Origin: Candidatus Saccharimonadota bacterium | GTDB taxonomy: Bacteria; Patescibacteriota; Saccharimonadia; Saccharimonadales; SLHW01 | Assembly: GCA_007132685.1 (NCBI GenBank) | Contig: SLOC01000047.1 | Coordinates: 1-20,292 of the forward strand | DNA length: 20,292 nucleotides | Direction of reading: 5' to 3' | Part shown: one piece after another, positions 13,821-20,292 of the stretch | How the letters are laid out: each line of letters begins with the position of its first letter | Position numbering within the stretch: the stretch's first letter is position 1 | Made by a program: the position numbers and the translations under genes | The notes under the pieces: model-generated | Told to the model about the DNA's origin: nothing | Databases searched by the model: none | Seen by the model: the letters and a program-made list of their open reading frames with translations, nothing else

Positions 13821-15056
13821 ATGGTTTTTGTAGATAAGTTACGACGTTCAACGTCGTTAGCTGCTGCAGCCTTACTCCTAGTAGCGAGTGCAGTGCCGCT
13901 ACTTGCGACCAGGACTGCTAGCGCTTACGAATTATTGGGCGAACGTGAAATCCGGATGGAGAGTTCCGCTGTAGATGCAGATGGACTTAACTACCGGGTT
14001 GAATTTGATCTTACGGGTACACAGAGTATCGAGGCGATTGTTGTCTCATTCTGTGAAGACTCACCGATCATTGGCGAAGAGGACTGTCTTGTGCCGACTG
14101 GCTTTGAGGTTGCCTCTACCGCATTTACAGGTGATGATGGCACCGAGGGAGACGTTGACGTTTCAGGCTTTACGCCATCAACGAGCCGAGTGGCTTCAGG
14201 CGGAGACACTGGTGACAACACCTTTACTATAACTGGCTCAGCCGCCAGTGCGACAGGTACAGTTGTGTTTACACTAGAAGATGTGACTAACCCGTCCGAC
14301 CTAGGAACATTCTATGCTCGGATAATGGTATATGACGATGATACGAGAGCTGCAGCTTATACTAATCCAAACGATCCTGAAAATCCGGACCAAGCTGGTG
14401 GTATCGCATTGAGCACTGCAGAGGTGATTACCATTGAGGCTAAGGTACAGGAGCGTCTGACATTCTGTCTATTTACCGATACCCTTGACCCTGACCTAGA
14501 AACAGGTAACATCAACACATGTGACGGAGTCACTACTGAAGATGTGCTGCTTGGTGATGACAATGGTGTCTTGGATTCAACCATGCCATCCATTAACAAA
14601 GACGCGAAGTTCAACATTACTACCAATGCGTCAGCAGGTGCGATTGTCCGTATGAGTGGTAGCACTCTTACATCTGGATCATTCCAAATTGATTCAATCG
14701 GTGACACACCTACAGAGTACGAAGATGGCACCGAGCAATTCGGACTGTGTGTATACACGGATCCGCTCGGCCTGAATACTGCTGGGCTTGTGCCAACGGG
14801 CGATTACTCAGGTGGAGCAGCTGATGAGTGTGAATTAACGGACCCTGGTCAAGCACCAGATAACGACAACGGTGCGTTGTTTACCTTCCACTCAGATGCT
14901 TTAGACCCCGAAGTTACTTACGGTAGCGCGATTGCAGAGAAGGCCGCTGGCGAATTTTCGACAGGTCGTCTAGTCTTCCTCGGTGGCGTTTCCGATACGA
15001 CTGAGCCGGGCATTTACACCACGACACTTAATTTCGTGGCAACTGGCCGATACTAA
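13821..15056 (+). CDS. Major secreted surface protein, 411 aa
   Basis: Signal peptide ~1-35 (basic start, LAAAALLLVASAVPLL core, cleavage after ASA). The mature protein is acidic, Thr/Ser/Gly-rich and beta-rich, like surface subunits. Two domains are suggested: residues ~36-215, with a Cys pair in SFCEDSPIIGEEDC and the block NPSDLGTFYARIMVY, and ~216-411, opening LTFCLF and ending GIYTTTLNFVATGRY. The 15096 protein shares these blocks in the same order (NPIIGEVC, NPTTLGTFYARIFVY, QAGGIALST, LTFCAG, TTLTSG), so they are paralogues from a tandem duplication. The strong ribosome binding site suggests an abundant product. There is no membrane anchor, so attachment must rely on partners, possibly the DUF916-like or PKD protein downstream. 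Confidence 0.82.
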   Translation: MVFVDKLRRSTSLAAAALLLVASAVPLLATRTASAYELLGEREIRMESSAVDADGLNYRVEFDLTGTQSIEAIVVSFCEDSPIIGEEDCLVPTGFEVASTAFTGDDGTEGDVDVSGFTPSTSRVASGGDTGDNTFTITGSAASATGTVVFTLEDVTNPSDLGTFYARIMVYDDDTRAAAYTNPNDPENPDQAGGIALSTAEVITIEAKVQERLTFCLFTDTLDPDLETGNINTCDGVTTEDVLLGDDNGVLDSTMPSINKDAKFNITTNASAGAIVRMSGSTLTSGSFQIDSIGDTPTEYEDGTEQFGLCVYTDPLGLNTAGLVPTGDYSGGAADECELTDPGQAPDNDNGALFTFHSDALDPEVTYGSAIAEKAAGEFSTGRLVFLGGVSDTTEPGIYTTTLNFVATGRY

Positions 15057-15079
15057 GGAAGTTTTTGGGAAAACGGTAA

Positions 15080-15088
15080 TGCTACACT
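15080..15088 (+). promoter_or_regulatory. Extended -10 (TGCTACACT) of the 15096 gene
   Basis: TG-C-TACACT ends 7 nt before the ATG, so transcription would begin at or very near the start codon. The same nonamer precedes mnmA (18274-18282). Confidence 0.6.
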
Positions 15089-15095
15089 ATGAGAT

Positions 15096-16160
15096 ATGAG
15101 GAAGCTACAAACGACTGACCGCTCTCGACTCATAGCAGTAAGCACGGTATGTGTAGCGGTGCTAGCGCTGATAATGGCGCTATCACTGATTACAGTTTCT
15201 GCCGTTTTAGTAGAAGACCGGTTTGTGCAACTTGAGAATCCCCGACCAGGGGATGTCGGATTGCACAGAGTGGGCTTTACTATTACGGATTTTTCACAAC
15301 CTATTGGCTCTATACGCATACAATACTGCGGCAATAATCCTATAATTGGTGAAGTATGTGATCCGCCAGATGGGTTCGATGCCAGCGTAGTCAGCATCGA
15401 AAGCCAATCGGGCGAGACTGGCTTTGACGTACATGCGGACTCGGATGAATACAATGTGATATTAACTCGCTCGCCAACCATTCCGACAGAAGCTGACCTG
15501 CGGTACGAGCTGGCAGAGATTGTCAACCCAACAACGCTTGGAACCTTTTACGCACGGATATTTGTGTATCCAACAGAGGATGGTTCAGGGCCGCACACCC
15601 AAGCTGGCGGTATTGCGTTGTCGACAAGCGTGGACGTTAACGTTGAAGCAGAGGTGCCACCGTACTTAACTTTTTGTGCAGGAGTAGCCATTGATGGCTT
15701 TGATTGCGATTCGATTGATTCGTTTTTTATCGATTTAGGTGAGTTTTCTGACGCGTCGACCACCACTGCTTCCTCACAAATTTTAGTCGCTACCAATGCT
15801 GAAAACGGTTATGCAACCCGCATCAGGGGCACCACTCTTACCTCCGGTAATAACACGATACCGGCCTTAACTTCACCAAGCACTTCGCAAATAGGCGCAA
15901 GTCAATTCGGACTGAATTTACGTAATAACACTAATCCAAACGTCGGCGCAAATCCCTCAGGGCCAGGTACCGCAAACCCTACGGCCAACTACAATACACC
16001 TAATCAATTTATGTTTGAGGACAACTCAGCTATCGCTAACAGTCCCATACCGAGTAGTTTTCGCAAGTTTACGATTAGCTATATCACCAACATCCACGGC
16101 GACCAAGCTCCGGGTAGATACTCGACCACCATGTCATTTATAACCTTGGCAAATTTCTAG
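15096..16160 (+). CDS. Secreted surface protein, 354 aa, paralogue of the 13821 product
   Basis: Signal sequence ~1-36 (RLIAVSTVCVAVLALIMALSLITVSA). The mature protein is beta-rich and Asn/Thr-rich. Domain 1 contains the paired-Cys motif YCGNNPIIGEVC, NPTTLGTFYARIFVY and QAGGIALST, all matched in the 13821 protein. Domain 2 begins LTFCAG, has FIDLGEFSDASTTTASSQ, SQFGLNLRNNTNPNVG, and ends APGRYSTTMSFITLANF; it is also related to the 12963 product. The start has no Shine-Dalgarno, but an extended -10 lies 7 nt upstream, so a leaderless mRNA is likely and expression may differ from its paralogue. Function unknown; a surface or appendage subunit is the best guess. Confidence 0.8.
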   Translation: MRKLQTTDRSRLIAVSTVCVAVLALIMALSLITVSAVLVEDRFVQLENPRPGDVGLHRVGFTITDFSQPIGSIRIQYCGNNPIIGEVCDPPDGFDASVVSIESQSGETGFDVHADSDEYNVILTRSPTIPTEADLRYELAEIVNPTTLGTFYARIFVYPTEDGSGPHTQAGGIALSTSVDVNVEAEVPPYLTFCAGVAIDGFDCDSIDSFFIDLGEFSDASTTTASSQILVATNAENGYATRIRGTTLTSGNNTIPALTSPSTSQIGASQFGLNLRNNTNPNVGANPSGPGTANPTANYNTPNQFMFEDNSAIANSPIPSSFRKFTISYITNIHGDQAPGRYSTTMSFITLANF

Positions 16161-16176
16161 ATAGCTGTTATGCTTT

Positions 16177-16226
16177 TGCTATAAACACTTAAAGCAACAC
16201 ATTTGCGCATATAAAATAGAGAGGAA
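16177..16226 (+). promoter_or_regulatory. Promoter and Shine-Dalgarno region of the DUF916-like gene
   Basis: An extended -10-like TG-C-TATAAA (16177-16185) and a second AT-rich TATAAAAT near 16210 lie upstream. AGAGAGGAAA (16217-16226) ends 3 nt before the ATG at 16230 and is a clear ribosome binding site. Which -10 is used cannot be told. Confidence 0.5.
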
Positions 16227-16229
16227 ACA

Positions 16230-17213
16230 ATGAGTCAAACACTAAAGTCAACGTATGCAATTATTATTGCTGGAGTCTTTCTGCTAACAGCCTTCTTGCC
16301 TGTCGTGCCCCTTGGCGCACAGCCAGCAGGCGAACAAACAGTTACCGGGAATGGGTTCCGTATATCTCCAGTTACTTCAGAATTCATTATTGAGCCTGGC
16401 CAAACAGAAATCATGAACATCACCATAGAGAATCCAACCAGTGCTCCGCTGACAGCCGTAGCAATTGTCAATGACTTTGTCGCTGGAGAAAACGAAGACG
16501 GTGAAGTCCGACCGATATTAAACGAGGACGCGCCTGCGCCTCGAAACAGCTTCAAGTCACTCGTCAGCCCGATTGACCGTATCGAGCTTGAGCCAAGAGA
16601 GCGAGTAGAGCTTGAAGTGCCTATTAGCGTACCGGAAGATGCAAACGCTGGTGGTTACTATGGTATTGTTCGGTTTGAACCGGCGGAATTGCGTGATGCA
16701 GGCAACGTAACTCTATCTGCAAGCGTGGGGAGTATCGCTCTAGTGCGAGTGCCAGGTGACTTGACTGAACGACTTGATTTAGTGCAGATTTCTGCAGCCC
16801 AAGATAACTCACTCCGTTCTTTTTTGACGGGCGGTGACGTAAGTGTGCTCATCCGACTCCGCAATAGCGGTGACATTCACTTGCAGCCACACGGACTTGT
16901 CCAGATAAAGAATATGTTTGGCGACGTGGTGGCAAGCTACGAGCTCAACGACTCTTCGCCGAGAGCATATATTTTGCCAGACACCATTCGGCGTTTTCAG
17001 GATGATCTAGAGGAGCGGAACTGGTTTGGTCGCTATACGATTGAAGCAAACATTGGCAATATGCAAAGTGGCGGTGAGCCGCTTAACGCTCGGGCAACGT
17101 TCTGGTATATCCCAGCCTGGGCACTTGTGGCTCTCTTTGTCGCCCTGGCAGCTATCGCATTCGGCATCATTAGCCTAGTGAACCGCCGCAGCAACAAGAA
17201 AAAGCGCAAATAA
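16230..17213 (+). CDS. DUF916-like membrane-anchored surface protein
   Basis: 327 aa with a signal peptide 1-30 (cleavage after LGA). An extracytoplasmic Ig-like domain (about 42-175) has the DUF916-type pattern: FRISPVTSEFIIEPGQTEIMNITIENPT, LEPRERVELEVPISVPEDANAGGYYGIVRF. A second domain (about 178-290) contains SVLIRLRNSGDIHLQPHGLVQIKN and PDTIRRF. One C-terminal TM (about 295-317) and a basic tail RRSNKKKRK complete it. In Firmicutes, DUF916 proteins are encoded with WxL proteins in cell-surface-complex clusters and help hold them at the wall; that is family knowledge. Here it directly follows three secreted proteins and precedes an intrinsic terminator, so anchoring them is a reasonable inference. 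Confidence 0.83.
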   Translation: MSQTLKSTYAIIIAGVFLLTAFLPVVPLGAQPAGEQTVTGNGFRISPVTSEFIIEPGQTEIMNITIENPTSAPLTAVAIVNDFVAGENEDGEVRPILNEDAPAPRNSFKSLVSPIDRIELEPRERVELEVPISVPEDANAGGYYGIVRFEPAELRDAGNVTLSASVGSIALVRVPGDLTERLDLVQISAAQDNSLRSFLTGGDVSVLIRLRNSGDIHLQPHGLVQIKNMFGDVVASYELNDSSPRAYILPDTIRRFQDDLEERNWFGRYTIEANIGNMQSGGEPLNARATFWYIPAWALVALFVALAAIAFGIISLVNRRSNKKKRK

Positions 17214-17231
17214 ACGACTCAAGCCTCGTTT

Positions 17232-17275
17232 ACGCAAGCCTGACTCAATCTAGCGAGTTGGGCTTGTGTTTTTTT
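17232..17275 (+). terminator. Intrinsic terminator after the DUF916-like gene
   Basis: A long hairpin with stem CAAGCCTGACTC (17235-17246), loop AATCTAGC and GAGTTGGGCTTG (17255-17266) pairs along its whole length with two wobble pairs. It can extend outward by three more pairs and is followed by seven Ts (17269-17275). It ends the surface-protein transcription unit. Confidence 0.88.
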
Positions 17276-17321
17276 AACAGAGGCGGTACTATTGTGTCAG
17301 ACGGTAAATAAAGATACTCCC

Positions 17322-18242
17322 GTGAAAAACACAAAATACAGCATAAAACAGTCCATCATAACAATTATCACGCTAAGCTTCGCGTGCTTGGCTGTTATTA
17401 TGTTTGCGCCAAAAATCGCTGCTCAAGTATCACCTCCACCAGAAAACCCACAAAGTGGGGCAGTTGGTATGGAGGGAAGTATTTCAGCACCAGCACCAAC
17501 ACAACCTGCAACTATCGCTGTCCCATCAGACGGTCAGACATTTAGCTCGGTACCGATTACCGTTTCAGGTTTGTGTCCGCCGGGTGATGATCTAATTATC
17601 AAACTTTTTAAGAATAATATTTTTGGTGGTTCAGCACCATGTATAGATGGTAGCTACGAAATGGAGACCGACTTATTTATAGGTGAAAACGAGTTGGTTG
17701 CTGTCGTGTTCGATGCACTTGATCAGGCTGGCCCTGAGTCTAACAGCGTGACCGTGTTTTTTGAGGACGACAGCATCGCAGCGGTTGGCCGACCCACCCT
17801 GTCCAGTAATTTTGCTAAACGTGGAGCCAACCCTGGCCAGACATTAACGTGGCCGATTGATTTATCCGGAGGTCAGGGTCCATATGCAGTGAGCGTGGAC
17901 TGGGGTGATGGCTCTTCACCAGACTTATTTACGCTCGAATTTCCGGGCACGTTCGATATCGAACATGTGTATGAGCGGCCAGGTGTTTATAATATCGTGA
18001 TAAAAGTGACTGATGCCAATGGGAGCCCAGCTTTCTTGCAGCTAGTAGGAGTTGCGAATGGGCCGCTCGCCCAAGATGATATAGGTACTGCCACAGACTT
18101 TGAGGCTGCTACTGTAACACGGGTGTTGTGGCAACCCGCTGCTATTTTGATACCGTTTATAATTTCAACCTTCTGGCTTGGAAAGAAGTACCAACTCAAG
18201 CGAATCCGTGACAAGATTGAGCGCGGTGAGCGGCCATTCTGA
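17322..18242 (+). CDS. Membrane-anchored Ig/PKD-domain surface protein
   Basis: 306 aa from the GTG at 17322. Signal peptide ~1-34 (SIITIITLSFACLAVIMFAP, cleavage after IAA), a Pro-rich linker, an Ig-like domain (about 60-147: PSDGQTFSSVPITVSGLCPPGDD, with a Cys pair) and a PKD-like domain (about 158-245) with the hallmark VDWGDGSS (192-199) and HVYERPGVYNIVIKVTD. A C-terminal TM (about 270-287) and a charged cytoplasmic tail follow. PKD domains mediate extracellular protein or carbohydrate contacts. An in-frame TTG at 17292 would add 10 polar residues but falls in a TACTAT -10-like sequence (17287-17292), so I prefer the GTG. The gene is separated from the DUF916-like gene by the terminator and so has its own promoter. 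Confidence 0.82.
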   Translation: MKNTKYSIKQSIITIITLSFACLAVIMFAPKIAAQVSPPPENPQSGAVGMEGSISAPAPTQPATIAVPSDGQTFSSVPITVSGLCPPGDDLIIKLFKNNIFGGSAPCIDGSYEMETDLFIGENELVAVVFDALDQAGPESNSVTVFFEDDSIAAVGRPTLSSNFAKRGANPGQTLTWPIDLSGGQGPYAVSVDWGDGSSPDLFTLEFPGTFDIEHVYERPGVYNIVIKVTDANGSPAFLQLVGVANGPLAQDDIGTATDFEAATVTRVLWQPAAILIPFIISTFWLGKKYQLKRIRDKIERGERPF

Positions 18243-18273
18243 CGAGTTCTACAACTAATCTCTCCTAGGTTTT

Positions 18274-18282
18274 TGCTACACT
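18274..18282 (+). promoter_or_regulatory. Extended -10 (TGCTACACT) of mnmA
   Basis: TG-C-TACACT is identical to the element before 15096 and ends 9 nt upstream of the mnmA ATG. No Shine-Dalgarno is present, consistent with a leaderless or nearly leaderless transcript. Confidence 0.6.
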
Positions 18283-18291
18283 ACAAAAGCT

Positions 18292-19350
18292 ATGACTACA
18301 AAGAAGCGTGTTTTTGTTGGTATGTCCGGGGGTGTTGACAGCTCTACTACTGCAGCATTACTAAAACAACAAGGCTACGACGTCACTGGCGTATACATGA
18401 AGAACTGGGCCGAAGATCTCCCGGGGTTTTATTGCCCATGGCAAGACGATTACGAAGATGCTATGCGTGTAGCAGTACAGCTCGATATCCCGTTTAAAAT
18501 GTATGACTTCCAAAAGGAATATCGCAGCAAGGTAGTTGACTACATGCTTGATGCGTACAAGCAAGGCCTAACACCAAATCCTGACATTATGTGCAACCAA
18601 GAAATTAAGTTTAAGCTATTTCTGGATGCTGCACTGGAAGATGGCGCAGACTTGATAGCAACTGGCCACTATGCCCATACAAAAGACGGTAGGCTTTACC
18701 AAGCGCGTGATAGCCAAAAAGACCAGAGTTACTTTCTCTACAGAGTAGATAGCGCCCCCTTGGAGCGCACGCTGTTTCCGCTTGGCGATACAACCAAAGA
18801 CGAAGTCCGACAAACCGCTAAAAAACTTGATCTGGCGACCGCTAATAAGCCGGACAGTCAAGGAATTTGCTTTATCGGGGATGTGCCGATAGAGGAATTT
18901 CTCGCTCAATTTATTGACACAGAGCCCGGTAATATCATCGATGAAAACGCTGCAGTGGTCGGTCAGCATAACGGGGCGCTATTTTATACGATTGGCCAAC
19001 GGCACGGACTGGGAATTGGTGGCGGATTACCGTATTACGTGACAGGGAAAGACATGGCCAAGAATGAAGTCTACGTGACGAGCGATATTAGTAGCGACGA
19101 CCTATGGTCGCGTGAGCTCACACTTGTGTCAACGCACTGGATTGTTGATAGTCCGATTGCTGCTGAAGCGTATCAAGCACGAATCAGGCATCGCGGGGAA
19201 CTACTCGAGTGCAAGGTGGTAACCGATGCGAATGAAACGGTTGTTGTACTCGCTGATTCGGTGCGTGCTGCAGCCGCCGGTCAATCCGTCGTGATATATC
19301 GTGGCAATGAGTGTCTTGGCGGCGGAATTATCTCAAAAACCAAGCCGTAA
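18292..19350 (+). CDS. mnmA: tRNA-specific 2-thiouridylase MnmA
   Basis: 352-aa cytosolic enzyme that thiolates U34 of the wobble position in tRNA Lys, Glu and Gln, after ATP-dependent adenylation, with sulfur relayed from a cysteine desulfurase. The PP-loop SGGVDSS is at residues 12-18. GVYMKNW follows. The catalytic Cys101 lies in NPDIMCNQEIKF, and the second, persulfide-forming Cys193 in SQGICFIGD. IGQRHGLGIGGG is also present, followed by the C-terminal beta-barrel. All catalytic elements are present and length is normal. The sulfur donor could be the desulfurase encoded at 4335. alaS follows after 40 bp with its own promoter, a separate unit. Confidence 0.96.
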   Translation: MTTKKRVFVGMSGGVDSSTTAALLKQQGYDVTGVYMKNWAEDLPGFYCPWQDDYEDAMRVAVQLDIPFKMYDFQKEYRSKVVDYMLDAYKQGLTPNPDIMCNQEIKFKLFLDAALEDGADLIATGHYAHTKDGRLYQARDSQKDQSYFLYRVDSAPLERTLFPLGDTTKDEVRQTAKKLDLATANKPDSQGICFIGDVPIEEFLAQFIDTEPGNIIDENAAVVGQHNGALFYTIGQRHGLGIGGGLPYYVTGKDMAKNEVYVTSDISSDDLWSRELTLVSTHWIVDSPIAAEAYQARIRHRGELLECKVVTDANETVVVLADSVRAAAAGQSVVIYRGNECLGGGIISKTKP

Positions 19351-19372
19351 ACTTAGCCTTACCCGAAAGGTT

Positions 19373-19381
19373 TGATAGACT
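19373..19381 (+). promoter_or_regulatory. Extended -10 (TGATAGACT) of alaS
   Basis: TG-A-TAGACT ends 9 nt before the alaS ATG, with no Shine-Dalgarno between. This is again the short-leader arrangement. Confidence 0.55.
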
Positions 19382-19390
19382 ACTATTTGT

Positions 19391-20292
19391 ATGAAGGCAC
19401 AAGACATTCGTCGAAAATACCTCGACTACTTCACTAAGCGTGGACATCAAGTGATTCCCAGGGCACAGCTCGTACCGCAAGATGATCCGACGACGCTGTT
19501 TACCGGAAGCGGCATGCAGCCACTTATCCAATATTTACTTGGCGAGACCCACCCCAAGGGGAACAGGCTTGTGGATAGCCAAACTTGCCTGAGGGCTCAA
19601 GACATCGATGATGTTGGTAACAATCGGCACACTACATTTTTCGAGATGCTCGGGAACTGGAGCCTTGGTGACTACTTTAAGGAAGAGCAGATTCGCTGGT
19701 TTTTCGAATTTCTGACTGACGAGGTAGGGCTGGACCCTAATCGGATATACGCCACCTGCTTCATCGGTGATGAAAGGCGCGGTATTCCACGTGATGACGA
19801 ATCAGCAAATATCTGGAAGAAGCTGTTTGAAGAAAAGGGAATCGACGCCAAAGTAGTTGACGTCGGTAGCCAAGCTGACGGAGATAAGCTCGGTATGCAA
19901 GATGGCCGTATATTCTTTTATGATGATGCTGAAAACTGGTGGAGTCGTGGCGGCGGACTGGACGCGACGCCTATTGGTGATCCGTGTGGTCCAGATAGCG
20001 AAGTGTTTTATGATTTCGGCGAAGAGCATCACGACGCGAGCTATGGTGAGCCGCACCCAGCGACTGATTCTGGTCGTTTCATCGAGATTGGCAATCAGGT
20101 GTTCATGCAGTATCGACGTACCGAGGATGGATTTGAGCCTCTCGCGCAAAAAAACGTTGACTTTGGTGGAGGACTAGAGCGGATAGCTGCGGCTGCCATC
20201 GACAGTCCAGACGTATTTAAGATAAGTCTAATCTGGCCAATCGTAGAACGACTTGAGCAACTTTCTGGCAAAACGTATGACCAACACACAGA
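19391..20292 (+). CDS. alaS: Alanyl-tRNA synthetase, N-terminal part (cut by window end)
   Basis: An open frame runs from the ATG at 19391 off the right edge, giving 300 codons with no stop. It is a class II synthetase that charges tRNA-Ala. The start MKAQDIRRKYLDYFTKRGH is typical (helix, then the FF..+.H motif). PTTLFTGSGMQPLIQYLLGE corresponds to motif 1, and FFEMLGNWSLGDYFKEEQI to motif 2. GDPCGPDSEVFYDFG and NVDFGGGLERIA (motif 3 type) complete the aminoacylation core. The C-terminal half of the enzyme would lie beyond the window. Early in-frame start codons are absent upstream, and a -10 lies 9 nt before the ATG, so the start is well supported. Confidence 0.96.
   Translation, partial: MKAQDIRRKYLDYFTKRGHQVIPRAQLVPQDDPTTLFTGSGMQPLIQYLLGETHPKGNRLVDSQTCLRAQDIDDVGNNRHTTFFEMLGNWSLGDYFKEEQIRWFFEFLTDEVGLDPNRIYATCFIGDERRGIPRDDESANIWKKLFEEKGIDAKVVDVGSQADGDKLGMQDGRIFFYDDAENWWSRGGGLDATPIGDPCGPDSEVFYDFGEEHHDASYGEPHPATDSGRFIEIGNQVFMQYRRTEDGFEPLAQKNVDFGGGLERIAAAAIDSPDVFKISLIWPIVERLEQLSGKTYDQHT

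Noticed and set aside
15057..15075. Possible hairpin GTTTT-TGGG-AAAAC after the 13821 gene as terminator
   Set aside because: The stem is AT-rich and short and no T-run follows, so it is not a credible intrinsic terminator.
17292..17321. TTG start for the PKD protein
   Set aside because: The TTG overlaps a likely -10 sequence, and the GTG at 17322 gives a normal signal peptide start. The choice is not certain.
12963..18242. LPXTG sortase substrates or WxL proteins
   Set aside because: No LPXTG-type motif followed by a TM is visible in the exported proteins, and no WxL pair is seen in their C-terminal domains.
1..20292. CRISPR arrays, tRNA/rRNA genes, IS elements, prophage
   Set aside because: No regularly spaced repeats, cloverleaf-like segments, transposase motifs or phage structural gene sets were seen on reading through; the fibre-like domains occur in single anchored proteins, not in a phage cassette.

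Overview
The window looks like a chromosomal segment of a Patescibacteria/CPR bacterium, most probably Candidatus Saccharibacteria (TM7) or a close relative. This is inferred from compact genes, small conserved hypotheticals wedged between housekeeping genes, a short MetRS, TGA used as a normal stop, and many secreted proteins with C-terminal membrane anchors. No 16S rRNA or other marker is present to prove the placement.

Layout. (1) 51-1309: a reverse-strand DUF2200 gene, an unrecognised 198-aa gene and a 54-aa zinc-ribbon-like gene. (2) 1370-5471: a forward housekeeping run of metG (methionyl-tRNA synthetase), a TatD-type metal nuclease, two small unknown genes and a cysteine desulfurase. 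(3) 5551-11828: a seven-gene forward operon whose last five genes are recognisably F1 ATPase subunits in the classical order delta-alpha-gamma-beta-epsilon, preceded by a b-like stalk gene. Where subunits a and c would normally be, there is one exported protein ending in a c-subunit-like hairpin that lacks the ion-binding carboxylate. No a subunit is present. (4) 11841-12800: a convergent gene for a membrane-anchored, fibre-like surface protein. (5) 12963-18242: a forward block of five exported proteins. Three are related beta-rich secreted proteins, one is a DUF916-like membrane-anchored protein and one is an Ig/PKD-like membrane-anchored protein. A clear intrinsic terminator lies at 17232-17275. 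(6) 18292-20292: mnmA (tRNA 2-thiouridylase) and the first 300 codons of alaS, which runs off the window.

The outstanding element is region 3. The beta subunit keeps its main catalytic residues (P-loop, GER, DN) and alpha keeps its arginine finger, so ATP hydrolysis looks intact. The membrane part, however, seems unable to translocate ions. The c-like hairpin carries a ~170-residue extracytoplasmic domain on its N-terminal side, so a ring of it would display many copies outside the cell. My reading is an ATP-driven rotary or conformational machine rather than an ATP synthase. It is analogous in principle to the F1-like-X0 (Type 2/Type 3) ATPases of mycoplasmas, and it sits next to a cell-surface gene block. 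This is inference from sequence only.

At the regulatory level, several genes (522, 1145, 15096, 18292, 19391) have a -10-like hexamer, usually an extended -10 with TG, ending only 6-9 nt before the ATG, which suggests leaderless mRNAs. Others (metG, the ATPase operon, 13821, 16230) have longer leaders, some with Shine-Dalgarno sequences. No gene-free stretch longer than 300 bp exists. I saw no tRNA, rRNA, CRISPR array, IS element or prophage.
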